Part shown: positions 23,291 through 33,029 of the stretch, one piece after another | Layout of the letters: each line of letters opens with the position of its first letter | Position numbering within the stretch: the first letter of the stretch is position 1 | From: Chaenocephalus aceratus | Taxonomy: Eukaryota > Chordata > Actinopteri > Perciformes > Channichthyidae | Assembly: GCA_023974075.1 (NCBI GenBank) | Contig: CM043798.1 | Location: forward strand, 19,499,441-19,563,440 | Direction: 5' to 3' | Length of the DNA: 64,000 nt | Notes under the pieces: generated by a model | Database searches by the model: none | What the model saw: the letters and a program-made list of their open reading frames with translations, nothing else | Told to the model about the DNA's origin: nothing | Translations under genes and position numbers: made by a program

Positions 23291-26200
23291 GCCGACTAAC
23301 TTCTGACTACTCTCCTCGTACGCTGACTCCTATCCAAGTAAAATTGGGTAAGAAAACCTTAACACAGAATGTTCTCATTGATTCAGGAGCAGACGAAAGT
23401 TTTATGGACTGGAATTTTGCCAAAAGCTTGAACATTGTCACCATGCCCTTAGCTGAACCTTTAAATGCCAGCGCCCTTGATGGAAGATTATTGTTTCAAG
23501 TCACTCACCACACAGAACCCGTCCAGGTTATCATAAATCACAACCACACAGAATTCATGACATTCCATTTATTCGACTCCTCACAACACCCTATGATTTT
23601 AGGCTTCCCATGGTTGAAAAGACATAACCCTCACATTGACTGGCGTTCTGGTAGGGTGAAGGGTTGGGGAAGAGAATGTAATCATACATGTTTGGTTTCA
23701 CCAGGAGAAGTTGAAGGGCTGTCTGTAGGAAGGGTTACTTCAGGTAGTGAGGTGGAGACGAAGGAAGTAACTCATGACCATGCCTCTGACTTACCAGACC
23801 TGCCCAATGTTCCCTCCTGTTACCACAACCTGAGGGAGGTTTTCAGTAAGACTCGGGCCTCTACGTTGCCTCCTCATCGACCTTATGACTGTGCAATTGA
23901 CTTACTACCGGGTGCCCCCATTCCCAAGGGACGTCTATACTCAATTTCTGGTCCTGAAAGACAATCTATGACGGATTACATTGACTCATCTCTGAAGGCG
24001 GGCCTCATTCGTCCATCGTCATCTCCTGCTGGCGCCGGATTTTTCTTCGTGGGTAAAAAAGACGGATCCCTCCGACCCTGCATAGACTACTCTCCCCTGA
24101 ATGATATAACGGTAAAAAACAGGTACCCTCTCCCCCTCATTTCCACTGCTTTTGAACTGTTAAAAGGAGCTAAGATCTTCACTAAACTTGACTTGAGGAA
24201 TGCCTATCACTTGGTCAGGATAAGGGAGGGGGACGAATGGAAGACTGGATTCAATACCCCCAGTGGCCACTATGAATACTTAGTAATGCCATTTGGGCTA
24301 ACTAATGCTCCTGCTGTATTTCAGGCTCTTGTGAATGACGTGCTCAGACAATATTTGAATCATTTTGTGTTTGTCTACCTGGATGATATATTGATATTCT
24401 CTCCTGATGAAGAGTCCCATGTTCAGCATGTCCGCCAGGTCCTCCAAGGCCTTCTGGAAAACCAACTATTCGTGAAGGCGGAGAAATGTGAATTTCACAA
24501 GACCACTGTCTCATTCCTGGGCTTCATCATTGCTCCGGACCAGGTCAAGATGGATCCAAGCAAGGTCAGTGCTGTCGCAAATTGGCCCACACCCACCAAC
24601 AGGAAGAAGGTACAGCAATTTCTCGGTTTTGCTAACTTCTACAGACGTTTCATAAGACATTTTAGCTCCATAGCTGCACCTCTCCACTCACTCACCTCAA
24701 CCCATGTTCAGTTTTTGTGGACTCTACAGGCCGACAAAGCTTTCCAGGAATTGAAAAGACGGTTTACCTCTGCTCCTGTTCTCATCACTCCTGATTCACT
24801 ACGGCAGTTTGTGGTGGAGGTGGATGCTTCCAATGATGGAGTTGGGGCTGTGTTGTCACAACGTTCAGCCAAGGACAGCAAACTTCACCCATGTGCTTTT
24901 CTGTCACGTAAGTTAACACCTGCTGAACGCAACTATGATGTAGGCAACAGAGAACTTTTGGCAGTCAAAACAGCGCTTGAGGAATGGAGACACTTTCTGG
25001 AGGGGTCAGAGCAACCATTCATAGTCTGGACGGATCATAAAAATCTTGAGTACATCCGAAAAGCTAAGAGACTGAACTCACGTCAGGCAAGATGGGCTTT
25101 GTTCTTCACTCGTTTTAACTTTTCCTTGTCATTTAGACCCGGTTCACAAAATGCCAAGCCAGATGCACTCTCTCGTGTTTTTGATCCTGAACCCTCGGCA
25201 AAGGAACCAAAGCTCATCCTTCCACTAAACTGTGTGGTTGGAGCGGTAACTTGGCCAATAGAAACAGAGGTGAAACGAGCTAACGGTGAGAGCCCGACAC
25301 CTAGGGGTTGCCCCCCAAATAGGTTGTTTGTTCCTCAAACTGTGCGTCCTAAGGTCATTCAATGGGCTCACACCTCGCTGCTCACCTGCCATCCTGGGGT
25401 AAGAAAAACCATGTACGTCATCAAGCAACGGTTCTGGTGGACATCTATGGAGAAGGATGTCAAGGAGTATGTGGCCGCCTGCACCATCTGCGCCAGGAAT
25501 AAGACCTCTTCCAGGCCCCAGATGGGTCTGCTCAGGCCGCTGCCTATCCCCAGTCGGCCCTGGTCCGACATCTCAGTGGATTTTGTCACCGGACTGCCAG
25601 AATCCAAAGGTAACACCACCGTCCTCACGGTGGTGGATAGATTCTCTAAAATGACACATTTTATTGCTTTGCCTAAACTGCCATCGGCCAAAGAAACGGC
25701 TGAAGTGTTGTTGCACCATGTTTGTCATCTCCACGGTTTTCCCAGGGACATCGTGTCAGACCGGGGTCCTCAGTTTGTCTCCCGTTTCTGGAGGGAGTTT
25801 TGCAGCCTCATCGGGGCCTCTGTCAGCCTCTCTTCCGGTTACCATCCCCAATCAAATGGACAAACGGAGAGACTGAATCAAGAACTGAAAACCTGCCTCC
25901 GGTGCCTGGTGTCCCAAAACCCAGCTTCTTGGAGTAAACACCTCACGTGGGTAGAATACGCCCACAACTCATTGCCTACCTCTGCCACCGGATTTACCCC
26001 GTTCCAGTGCGTCTACGGTTACCAACCTCCCATGTTCTCAGAGACAGAGAAAGAAGTCATGGTTCCCTCGGCACACGCACTGGTCAGGCGCTGTCATGGC
26101 ATTTGGGCTTCAGCACGTCGGGTCCTCCTTAGGACTTCGGCCCGCATGAAAAAAGCGGCTGATCGGCATCGCCGTCCTGCACCTGTGTACAGACCGGGTC

Positions 26201-26673
26201 AGAAAGTGTGGCTATCCACCAGAGACTTGCCCCTGAACGTAGTCTCTAGGAAGCTGGCACCAAGATTTGTAGGCCCATTCACTGTGGAAAAGTGTATTAA
26301 CCCTGTGTCTGTTCGTTTGCGCCTGCCTAGATCACTCAGAGTCCATCCAACATTCCACGTAAGCAAACTCAAGCCGGTCAAGGAAAGCAAAATGGTTCCC
26401 GCTTCCAAGCCCCCCCCTCCTCCCAGGCTCATTGATGGAGGTCTGGTCTACACTGTCAAGCGTCTGCTGAAGGTCAGAAAACGAGGAAGGGGTCAGCAGT
26501 TTTTAGTGGACTGGGAGGGTTATGGACCGGAAGAGCGGGAATGGATCCCGTCTAGCTTCATCGTGGACCAGAACCTGATAAAGGATTTTTACAAAAGCCA
26601 TCCTGAACTCGCTGGGCCGTCCGGAGCCGTCCGTAAAGGAGGGGGTACTGTGGTGTCTAGACAGTTGTGTTAA
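23203..26673 (+). CDS. Pol polyprotein of gypsy element 1
   Basis: A 1156-residue open frame, -1 relative to gag; its first Met (23203) lies in the overlap and need not be a real start. Domains in order: aspartic protease with DSGA at residue 60; reverse transcriptase with YLDD at 392-395; RNase H with VEVDAS (Asp 541) and TDHKNLEYI; integrase with the HHCC zinc region ([17 protein letters not shown]... CTICARNK) and a D,D(35)E triad at Asp 793, Asp 853 and Glu 889; a GPY-type module ([10 protein letters not shown]); and a chromodomain at about 1080-1130 (VYTVKRLL ... [19 protein letters not shown]). All catalytic residues I can check are present. The stop codon falls inside the 3' LTR. The purine tract AAAGGAGGGGG precedes the LTR at 26636-26646. 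I see no break. Confidence 0.95.
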   Translation: MFLLRASWTPDGRLLTKRRGSPGKRRALVSRLTSDYSPRTLTPIQVKLGKKTLTQNVLIDSGADESFMDWNFAKSLNIVTMPLAEPLNASALDGRLLFQVTHHTEPVQVIINHNHTEFMTFHLFDSSQHPMILGFPWLKRHNPHIDWRSGRVKGWGRECNHTCLVSPGEVEGLSVGRVTSGSEVETKEVTHDHASDLPDLPNVPSCYHNLREVFSKTRASTLPPHRPYDCAIDLLPGAPIPKGRLYSISGPERQSMTDYIDSSLKAGLIRPSSSPAGAGFFFVGKKDGSLRPCIDYSPLNDITVKNRYPLPLISTAFELLKGAKIFTKLDLRNAYHLVRIREGDEWKTGFNTPSGHYEYLVMPFGLTNAPAVFQALVNDVLRQYLNHFVFVYLDDILIFSPDEESHVQHVRQVLQGLLENQLFVKAEKCEFHKTTVSFLGFIIAPDQVKMDPSKVSAVANWPTPTNRKKVQQFLGFANFYRRFIRHFSSIAAPLHSLTSTHVQFLWTLQADKAFQELKRRFTSAPVLITPDSLRQFVVEVDASNDGVGAVLSQRSAKDSKLHPCAFLSRKLTPAERNYDVGNRELLAVKTALEEWRHFLEGSEQPFIVWTDHKNLEYIRKAKRLNSRQARWALFFTRFNFSLSFRPGSQNAKPDALSRVFDPEPSAKEPKLILPLNCVVGAVTWPIETEVKRANGESPTPRGCPPNRLFVPQTVRPKVIQWAHTSLLTCHPGVRKTMYVIKQRFWWTSMEKDVKEYVAACTICARNKTSSRPQMGLLRPLPIPSRPWSDISVDFVTGLPESKGNTTVLTVVDRFSKMTHFIALPKLPSAKETAEVLLHHVCHLHGFPRDIVSDRGPQFVSRFWREFCSLIGASVSLSSGYHPQSNGQTERLNQELKTCLRCLVSQNPASWSKHLTWVEYAHNSLPTSATGFTPFQCVYGYQPPMFSETEKEVMVPSAHALVRRCHGIWASARRVLLRTSARMKKAADRHRRPAPVYRPGQKVWLSTRDLPLNVVSRKLAPRFVGPFTVEKCINPVSVRLRLPRSLRVHPTFHVSKLKPVKESKMVPASKPPPPPRLIDGGLVYTVKRLLKVRKRGRGQQFLVDWEGYGPEEREWIPSSFIVDQNLIKDFYKSHPELAGPSGAVRKGGGTVVSRQLC

Positions 26674-27090
26674 GTTAATTTATTTAGTTCAGTCCTTTTG
26701 TCTTTTGCCTTGTCTTGTGATTTCCTGTTTTATTTTGTAGTAACCTTTCCCTCTCGTTTCAGAGCATTCCTGCCCTGGTGTGTTTTTCCCACCAGTGTGA
26801 TTGTCAGCCCCTCCCTTAATTGTTGCCACCTGTGTCCCCTTACCTAGTGTGTATATATAGTCTGCGTCTCCCTTTGTCTTGTGTCAGTTCGTCTTGTCTC
26901 GTCAAGCCTGCCAGTCATCCCTTGATCGTGTGAAGTATATTTTTGATAGTCATGTAGATGTTTTTTGGTTTAGAGTTTTTGATCCTCCAAGTGAGCGTTT
27001 TGTGTTTGACCTTAATTAAAAGACCTTGTTAATTCTAATCTGTTTCTGGTGTTGTGCATTTGGGTCCTGAGCCTCGTGACATTCTTAACA
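26649..27090 (+). repeat. 3' LTR of gypsy element 1
   Basis: 442 bp, the same length as the 5' LTR and base-for-base identical by eye. Followed by the target duplication CTATT at 27091-27095. Confidence 0.93.
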
Positions 27091-27284
27091 CTATTCCACA
27101 ATTTAGGATTTTCCAGAGAGGGTTATTTGTGAATAAATGACCCTCCGGAGCGTTTGCAATCGACAGGAGCATGTTGTTTCTTACACGACCACTAGAGGGG
27201 CTACACTTTAAAACGTGACTCTGGGTCGTATTTAGCTGCTGAACAATCGACCGATATGGTCGGTTTTTGTAGGAGGACAGGCTG

Positions 27285-27480
27285 GTTTACATCGTGGTTC
27301 AAAAAACCATATTCTCTGTATAGTTAGATTCCCCCTTCATGACTACTGTGTGGGGGGTGAATTTTTTCTCAACTCATCTGTTTAATTAATATTAAGCCTT
27401 AAAGCTTTTGCATAAATTAGGGCGTGGTCACTTTTATGGACATGTACATGCCTCACTGTCAGCTAACAGCAACTTGTCCA
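27285..27480 (+). repeat. Right half of the split dispersed repeat
   Basis: Resumes after the second copy of GTTTACATC with CGTGGTTCAAAAAACC, CCCCCTTCATGAC and GCATAAATTAGGGCGTGG. Together with 18974-19095 it forms the older repeat into which the long-arm element inserted. Confidence 0.55.
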
Positions 27481-28457
27481 GTACAGTCTATGGTCCGCAC
27501 GCACTCTCCAGCCGAAACTCTAATAATTTTTTATGAAATACTCCAAATCTCCACCCTCCATAATTGCACTTGCTTCAGTTGCTTGCTACTTTCTAACGGC
27601 GGTGATAGTGGTGCAGTGGCGCTATCTATCTTCTATCGATTAGATTTATGATTCCAAAATTATACAAGTAGGGTAGACATGTGGATATTATCCGACTGAA
27701 CAAAAGGTGCATTTATCTAACAGGTTCGTTTTCCACTAACCTTATTTAGAGCTATTTTCCAAAATCCTATGGATAAATCCCATTGCTTTTTTGTCGAGGG
27801 AAACCGCGCACAGCTTACTTCCGGGTTTTAGGACGCGTCACTGCAACATTTGATAACCACAGGTTGGCAGGGGCATAAAGTGAGCCTCATCTGATTGGTC
27901 AATCCCTCCATTTGTTTTAACCAAGGGAAGCCAATTTTGGCTGGCCTCCTCTCGCAACAGAGAGTGCTATCTACTGTTTCACCTTAACATCTAGAGCGGT
28001 GCTGTTTCACTCTTTGTAAAATACTCAATGAGAATGGGGGAGAGACAGGCCAGCACAGCAGCAACACACAAGAAAGAATTTCCGAAACTAAACTAAGTGT
28101 TTTTATTTATTTATTAAAATTATAACTACAATCCGAAAAAACTTGGCCTCCAGGAGAAAACCCCACTGCCCATGTCAGGCTGGATCATGCTGGCAGCAAG
28201 CTAGGGAGGTAGGCCTCCTTACCTATGTCTTCCCAGAGAATATTCTGAGTGTCTTGGTAGGTTGAAGTGCCTGGAAAACCTCCAGCTTACATTTCCTGTT
28301 GGCTGGCACTGAAATACTTCCCACGCCGACTCTGTCATCTTTATCTTATTCCTTGGAGTGTCACTGTATCATATTCAACTGGTGCCTCAAAGTAAGCAGT
28401 GTCATGATGTGGTGCATCATGGTACTGCAATGCTTCCAAGCAAATGCTTTCAGTCTT
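27481..28457. other. No gene recognised
   Basis: No exon or complete element recognised. Several CpG-containing, CAAT-like stretches near 27830-27990, nothing assignable. Confidence 0.4.
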
Positions 28458-29100
28458 ACGGCCCCTGCACACGGCGGCGTACGTTGCCGCTTCAACGCTT
28501 CTGCCCACTCACTTTGAATGGGGTGACGTCACGATTCGCCGAACTGCATTGTGGGAACAAAGCGTAGCTTCTCTCGCGGTGCTCGCTGCAAAAGTAGAGC
28601 AATGTTCTACTTTTGCCGCCTCGACGGAGGCATCAGCCAATCAAATCCCTCGTATGAAAATCTGACAGTACAAGCACTAGCCAATCAAACTGCGTGTATG
28701 TTGGGAGAGCCAGACCGCAGTTATTTCCCATATGTCAAAAAATGGAGGAGAAAATTATCGTGGCGGTAGGGAATCACCCGGTACTCTATGACCAGTCCCT
28801 CTTTACATACAGGGATACAAACCGGAGGAGCCAGGCATGGGGGGAGGTGGCAGAGTCAGTGGGTGAAACTGGTAGGTTTTCGCTTGTTTGGGGAGTTTAT
28901 ATCCAGTGTACTTCGTTTGAATGGACAGCTAGCAAGCATAGACAGTATATTTAGCCAGCATGGATGTAGCATGAATGCTTTGCTTTGTATGTCCGGGGCA
29001 GGACATTCATGTGATTGGTTGTTGGTCGTGTTGCTCGCGTTGACTCCCCAAGCTCAAGACACGCCCACCGCCAACGCACGCCGCCGTGTGTAGGGACCGT
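28458..29100. mobile_element. MITE with ACGG termini, tandem member 1
   Basis: Left end ACGGCCCCTGCACACGGCGG and right end (reverse complement ACGGTCCCTACACACGGCGG) are inverted repeats. The interior contains CGAACTGCATTGTGGGA, AGAGCAATGTTCTACTTTTG and GCCAATCAAA blocks also present in the next element and in the one at 63648. It has no coding capacity. Its right end is separated from the next element by a single T. Superfamily not determined. Confidence 0.65.
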
Positions 29101-29101
29101 T

Positions 29102-29719
29102 ACGGTACGTCCACACAGCAGCTTTAGACGAATCTTCCACCGCTTCTCTACCCATTGACTTTGAATGGGGATGACGTCACTTTGCCTCGCTTTTCGCCGA
29201 ACTGCATTGTGGGGTAGCAAAGCGAAGATTTCCAGGTATTCCAGGATTCAAAAGTTGAGCAATGTTCAACTTTTGAAGCTGAGCTGGAAGCGTCAGCCAA
29301 TCAAACACGTTTATTCAAATCTGACAGTAGAAGCGCTAGCCAATCAAACCGCGTGTAAGCTGGGAGAACCAGACCGCAGTTCATTTCCTCATATTCCAAA
29401 CGAGAAATTACGGTAGCAAATCACCCGGTTCTTTATGACCAGAACTATTAAAGGGATACAAACCGGAGGAACCAGGCATGGAGGGAGGTGGCAGAGACAG
29501 TGGGTGAAACTGGTAGGTTTCCGCCTGTTTGGGGAGTTTATATATATATATATATTGCTCGCATAAAATCCCCGGGGTTTTTTGCTTTGTATGTCGGGGG
29601 CGGGAGATTCATGTGATTGGTTGTTGGTCGCATTGCTCGCAAAAAATCCCCAAGCTGTCAGACACGCCCAGCTCCAAGATTTTTGAGATTTTTGAAAAGC
29701 TGCTGTGTGGACGTACCGT
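29102..29719. mobile_element. MITE with ACGG termini, tandem member 2
   Basis: Ends ACGGTACGTCCACACAGCAG and its reverse complement at 29700-29719. Interior homologous along its length to member 1 (for example GGTGGCAGAGACAGTGGGTG against GGTGGCAGAGTCAGTGGGTG), so the two are relatives that differ at their tips. No coding capacity. Confidence 0.65.
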
Positions 29720-29925
29720 TAGAGTACTCCACGGATTCAGCAATGCACTAATATAACATTGTCAGAATTGTGCTGGATACAGAGATATAATATGTTGTAT
29801 TCAATGCATTATTCTTGTAAAAACCTGGGCCAACATAATGCAGTTCATAATTCACAGAGTAGATAATTTAGAGGCAGGTATTGTTTTCATTCTATTCTGT
29901 TGTTAATCAATTTCTTGCGTTTCAG

Positions 29926-30652
29926 CTTTATCAGAGCTGGCTGTCGCTCTGGAGATGGGTAAACTTGTTATCACCAACGGTACATCCCTGATGTACGCCT
30001 ACACTGCAGAGCTTTACCCAACAGTGCTCAGGAACACAATGACAGGCGTTTGCATTACTGTTTCCAGAATAGGAAGCTGCCTTGCTCCTTTTTTGTTAAG
30101 CTGAGTGAGTCAATTTGTCTTCAATATCAGGTACTACATTACATGTCACTTGTTAGACGCTTTTATCCAAAGCGACTTACATACTCAATACTGTGGGCAA
30201 TCCCCACAGGAGAAATTTGGGGTGAACCTGTGACCCCCTGATCCGAACACCAGCGCACTATTCCACTGCGCCACATGCCTCCCATTACTCCCATACTATG
30301 TAGTTTAACCTGAATTTGTGTAAGCACATCGACACATTTATGTGGATAATCAGCACCTATTTGTTGTTTGGATGCTCTGTACACACTTTTATTTTCCCCT
30401 TCTCCTTGTACAGGTGAATATTTTGAATACCTGCCTTATATCACACTGGGGACTCTGGCTGTTGTTTCTACCTTTACTATTATTTTCCTGGCAGAGAGTT
30501 TTGGTGGACAACCTCAAACTATTCAACAGATGCACAAAAGAGAAAGTAGCTTATGGGGTAAAACATACAGTCACCGTAGCAGAAAAAAACAACAAGGTAA
30601 TGGACCCAAACAACCACAGAACTTCCTGATACTGGATGTTCAGAACAGATAA
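29926..30652 (+). pseudogene. SLC22A4/A5-like transporter fragment, last two exons
   Basis: Exon A (29926-30104) follows TTTCAG and encodes ALEMGKLVITNGTSLMYAYT followed by [11 protein letters not shown], the major-facilitator loop and helices before the C-terminus of OCTN-type organic cation/carnitine transporters. Exon B (30414-30652) follows TTGTACAG and encodes YLPYITLGTLAVVSTFTIIF then LAESFGGQPQTIQQM and a basic tail to TAA. Exon A reads into a stop (TGA) at its end; comparison with the minus-strand copy indicates about two extra T in the T-run at 30088-30093, which breaks the join to exon B. No upstream exons of this copy were found; MITEs occupy the preceding 1.3 kb. I call it a truncated, frameshifted inverted duplicate of the gene at 39839-47127. 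Confidence 0.75.
30136..30290 (+). repeat. Common teleost interspersed repeat in the intron
   Basis: ACATTACATGTCACTTGTTAG followed by ACGCTTTTATCCAAAGCGAC is one of the most frequent teleost repeat motifs; the 3' part (TGACCCCCTGATCCGAACAC) also belongs. It lies in the intron between the two exons of the transporter fragment. Confidence 0.55.
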
Positions 30653-31659
30653 TGCGGCAAACAAACAAAACATCTCATATCATTCTTTAATATAGCCACC
30701 AAAACCAACCCCTCCTTATCCTCATCACCTACATGACTCTTAAGAGGATATGATGATTGTGGCATCACTTTGTATAGGTTACGTACATGTTTATGAGGTT
30801 AAAAATAAAAATAACTTTCAAGCTCCATGGTGCAGTCGAAGTCAAATGCTTTCACAAATCTAGTGACATCAATTGTTATTATTCTCAGGTATTATAAGTG
30901 TAAGGAGATAAGATGGTTATCCAGTTTTTGCTTCAGGCAGATAACAGTGAGGCTCGTTTATTTAAATCAATCTGAATGTCCATTTTAATAAGACTAATTT
31001 GCTAAGTCTGAGCAATATAATTATAACTATAATATCTATATTATTTGGAAATACATTTGCCTTCTGGTATTGATCTTCTCATCAGACTGTCAGAAAATAA
31101 AGAAGAGTATTTCATAAAATGATTATTCATGTTAAGCTGGCTTTGCTATAGTGTGTTGTTTGCCTTCATCTGGTTACACATAATTATGGCTGTGGTGAGT
31201 ATATCATTTTTAGTTTCTGTAATAAATGTCCCTGGTGGGTTGAAGCAGAGTGCAGGAATATAGCAGGGACAATTATAATTTTGCTAGAATACAGACCTAG
31301 ACTATTCTGCTTTTTTTCTTTTTTATAAAAGCAATTGATAATGTGAAAAGATCATTCTTGAAGGCACTAGAAAAGGAAATTACCAAGTGGAAGTTATATG
31401 GTGGCAATATAAGGACATATCCTAGGCCACTTTTTAATAATGTTAGCCATCAACTTTTAATCCGACTTAATATGTTAATATATAATCGTCTTTATTATGA
31501 ATATGATGAATTGTAATTTATTTATATTTGTAGAAAATTGGTTATTTGGACTGTTTTTATTATTTATTCATGAAGGCCATATTTTTTTGTTTTTATTTTC
31601 TGTCTTTCATTCACATACAAATATATATTTCAGATTTAAAGCATACAGTTCGCCATGTT
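30653..31659. other. AT-rich intergenic region, nothing recognised
   Basis: Sequence between the end of the transporter fragment and the DIRS left terminus. It may include the old 3' UTR (AAAATAAAAATAAC near 30805). No exons or element ends seen. Confidence 0.45.
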
Positions 31660-31855
31660 CTCATTCATAACACTCCGTTCGATGTCTCACTATGGGATGC
31701 GCCTCATCGCGGAGCAAACAGAAGCATCAATCTCATTACGCCAATCCTGATTGGCTGGTGATCTTGACGTCAGAGTCAGGGGAAATCACCCCCTATAAGT
31801 AGCTTGCGCCACAACGCATGCGTCATTCAAACACCTCTTCTCGCTTCAGAGCACA
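31660..31855 (+). repeat. DIRS left terminal repeat
   Basis: Begins TCATTCATAACACTCCGTTC and contains GGGATGCGCCTCATCGCGGA and AACGCATGCGTCATTCAAA. It matches the reverse complement of 39404-39600; only the outermost bases differ from the right end, as expected for DIRS. Confidence 0.85.
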
Positions 31856-32295
31856 TCTCTACAGTAGCCGGGCAAGCTTCACTGTCCACAGACTGAACCC
31901 AAATACCTTTTCGGTCGACGGGCGCTCACCGGCTACTCCTTCTGCTTCGCAGGAAGACGGTAGTACTAACGCTGTTAGTACTTGGAAATAAATCGACCTT
32001 GCCCTTCTCTACGAGAAAGTAAGGTAGGTCCGATTTTATCAAGCTAGCAACACACCTGTTGCTAGCTCGCTCCCTCTCTACTGACACCACGGTAGCGAGG
32101 ACGTTTTTTCTTTTCTCTTCCCCACGAAGGGGAAAAGGACTAAAAGAGGAGCATACTGCCACACGAGTCAGTATTCTCCGGGATTAAAAGACCCACACCG
32201 TCCTCTTTCCCCGGATTAAGGACAAGGTGGTAATACCTTTTTTTCCCGTCCCACCTGTCGAGAGCGGGCCCTCTCCACGCCACGAGGCGACAAAG

Positions 32296-33028
32296 ATGGA
32301 CGCCCCTCTCCCTCACACCAGAGGAGTCAGGGACTCGGTGGCTCGACTCTGCGGCTGCGGGTTGAAGATCTCGGGCACAGACACACACCAGGTCTGTTCG
32401 TCCTGCCTCGGGCTGGAACACGCCCGAGGCGCTATCGACAACCCCGGCTCATGCGGACATTGTGTCCGCTTCACCGTCAAGAGCCTCCGCCGACGGCTAG
32501 CGAGACAAGCTAGCCTGTCTGAACAGGACTAAACACCATCCTCAAGTCCGCACAAACACATGTCACATGCTGATTGATTCCTCTGTCATAAAACATTTGC
32601 CGCTGACGCATCCAGGCTTCAGGCCGAGGGCGCAGCTCAAAAAAATGAAAAGAAAATCAATAAAACCAATAAACAGCCCGCCAATTCTTCCCCTTTTGAG
32701 AGCAGCTACGGCATCTCTCAAAAGCCGGATTATTGACGGGTCTGTGAAGGCACCACCGCCACGCGCACTCGCAGTGCCGGCTGGGGCTTTAAGGGCACCA
32801 CCGTCACGCGCATGCGCAGTGCCGGCTGGAGCCGTAAGCGTGACATCTCAGCTGGCTCTAAGGAGCATACAGCAGGAGATACTCATGACATCTACCTGGG
32901 CTTCTCAAAACAGTTTATCTGTTCTCACAAGCCCAGAGAGAGTCAACCCATATTCTGGAGAGAGAGGCTCTCTCTCTCCTAGAAAGAAGGGTTTTATATA
33001 TACAGAGTCATATTACGCAGACAAATAG
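32296..33028 (+). pseudogene. DIRS gag-like region, broken
   Basis: From ATG 32296 the frame encodes a cysteine-rich N-terminus (LCGCGLKISGTDTHQVCSSC then LGLEHARGAIDNPGSCGHC) typical of DIRS gag proteins in fish, then stops at 32530. Further Ser/Pro/Arg-rich sequence in another frame (32567-33028) may be the continuation after a frameshift. The L2 insertion begins soon afterwards, so the C-terminal part is missing. Confidence 0.6.
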
Positions 33029-33029
33029 T

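Larger units (their letters stand above)
21817..27090 (+). mobile_element. Ty3/gypsy chromovirus (sushi-like), apparently intact
   Basis: A full-length LTR retrotransposon of 5274 bp with two 442-bp LTRs that look identical to me, a gag and a pol frame, and a 5-bp target duplication CTATT (21812-21816 and 27091-27095). It sits within the right arm of the long-arm element. Identical LTRs mean recent insertion. Domain order (protease, RT, RNase H, integrase, chromodomain) and the gag type place it with vertebrate sushi-like chromoviruses, the group from which PEG10/RTL genes were domesticated. No disabling mutation was seen in either frame. Confidence 0.93.
19096..27284. mobile_element. Long-inverted-arm element, copy 2, with gypsy insertion
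   Basis: A related but inverted version of the element at 10413-13267. The outermost ~550 bp (19096 to about 19640) pair with the reverse complement of about 21452-21816 plus 27096-27284; the interruption is the gypsy element. The whole is flanked by an exact GTTTACATC (19087-19095 and 27285-27293), a 9-bp (or 8-bp plus one chance base) target duplication. Long arms plus a 9-bp duplication resemble Mutator-like elements; 8 bp would instead suggest hAT. No transposase frame is present, so it is non-autonomous and its superfamily is inferred from structure alone. Confidence 0.6.

Noticed and set aside
25225..26432. Minus-strand and alternative-frame ORFs inside pol
   Set aside because: Shadows of the integrase coding region without recognisable domains.
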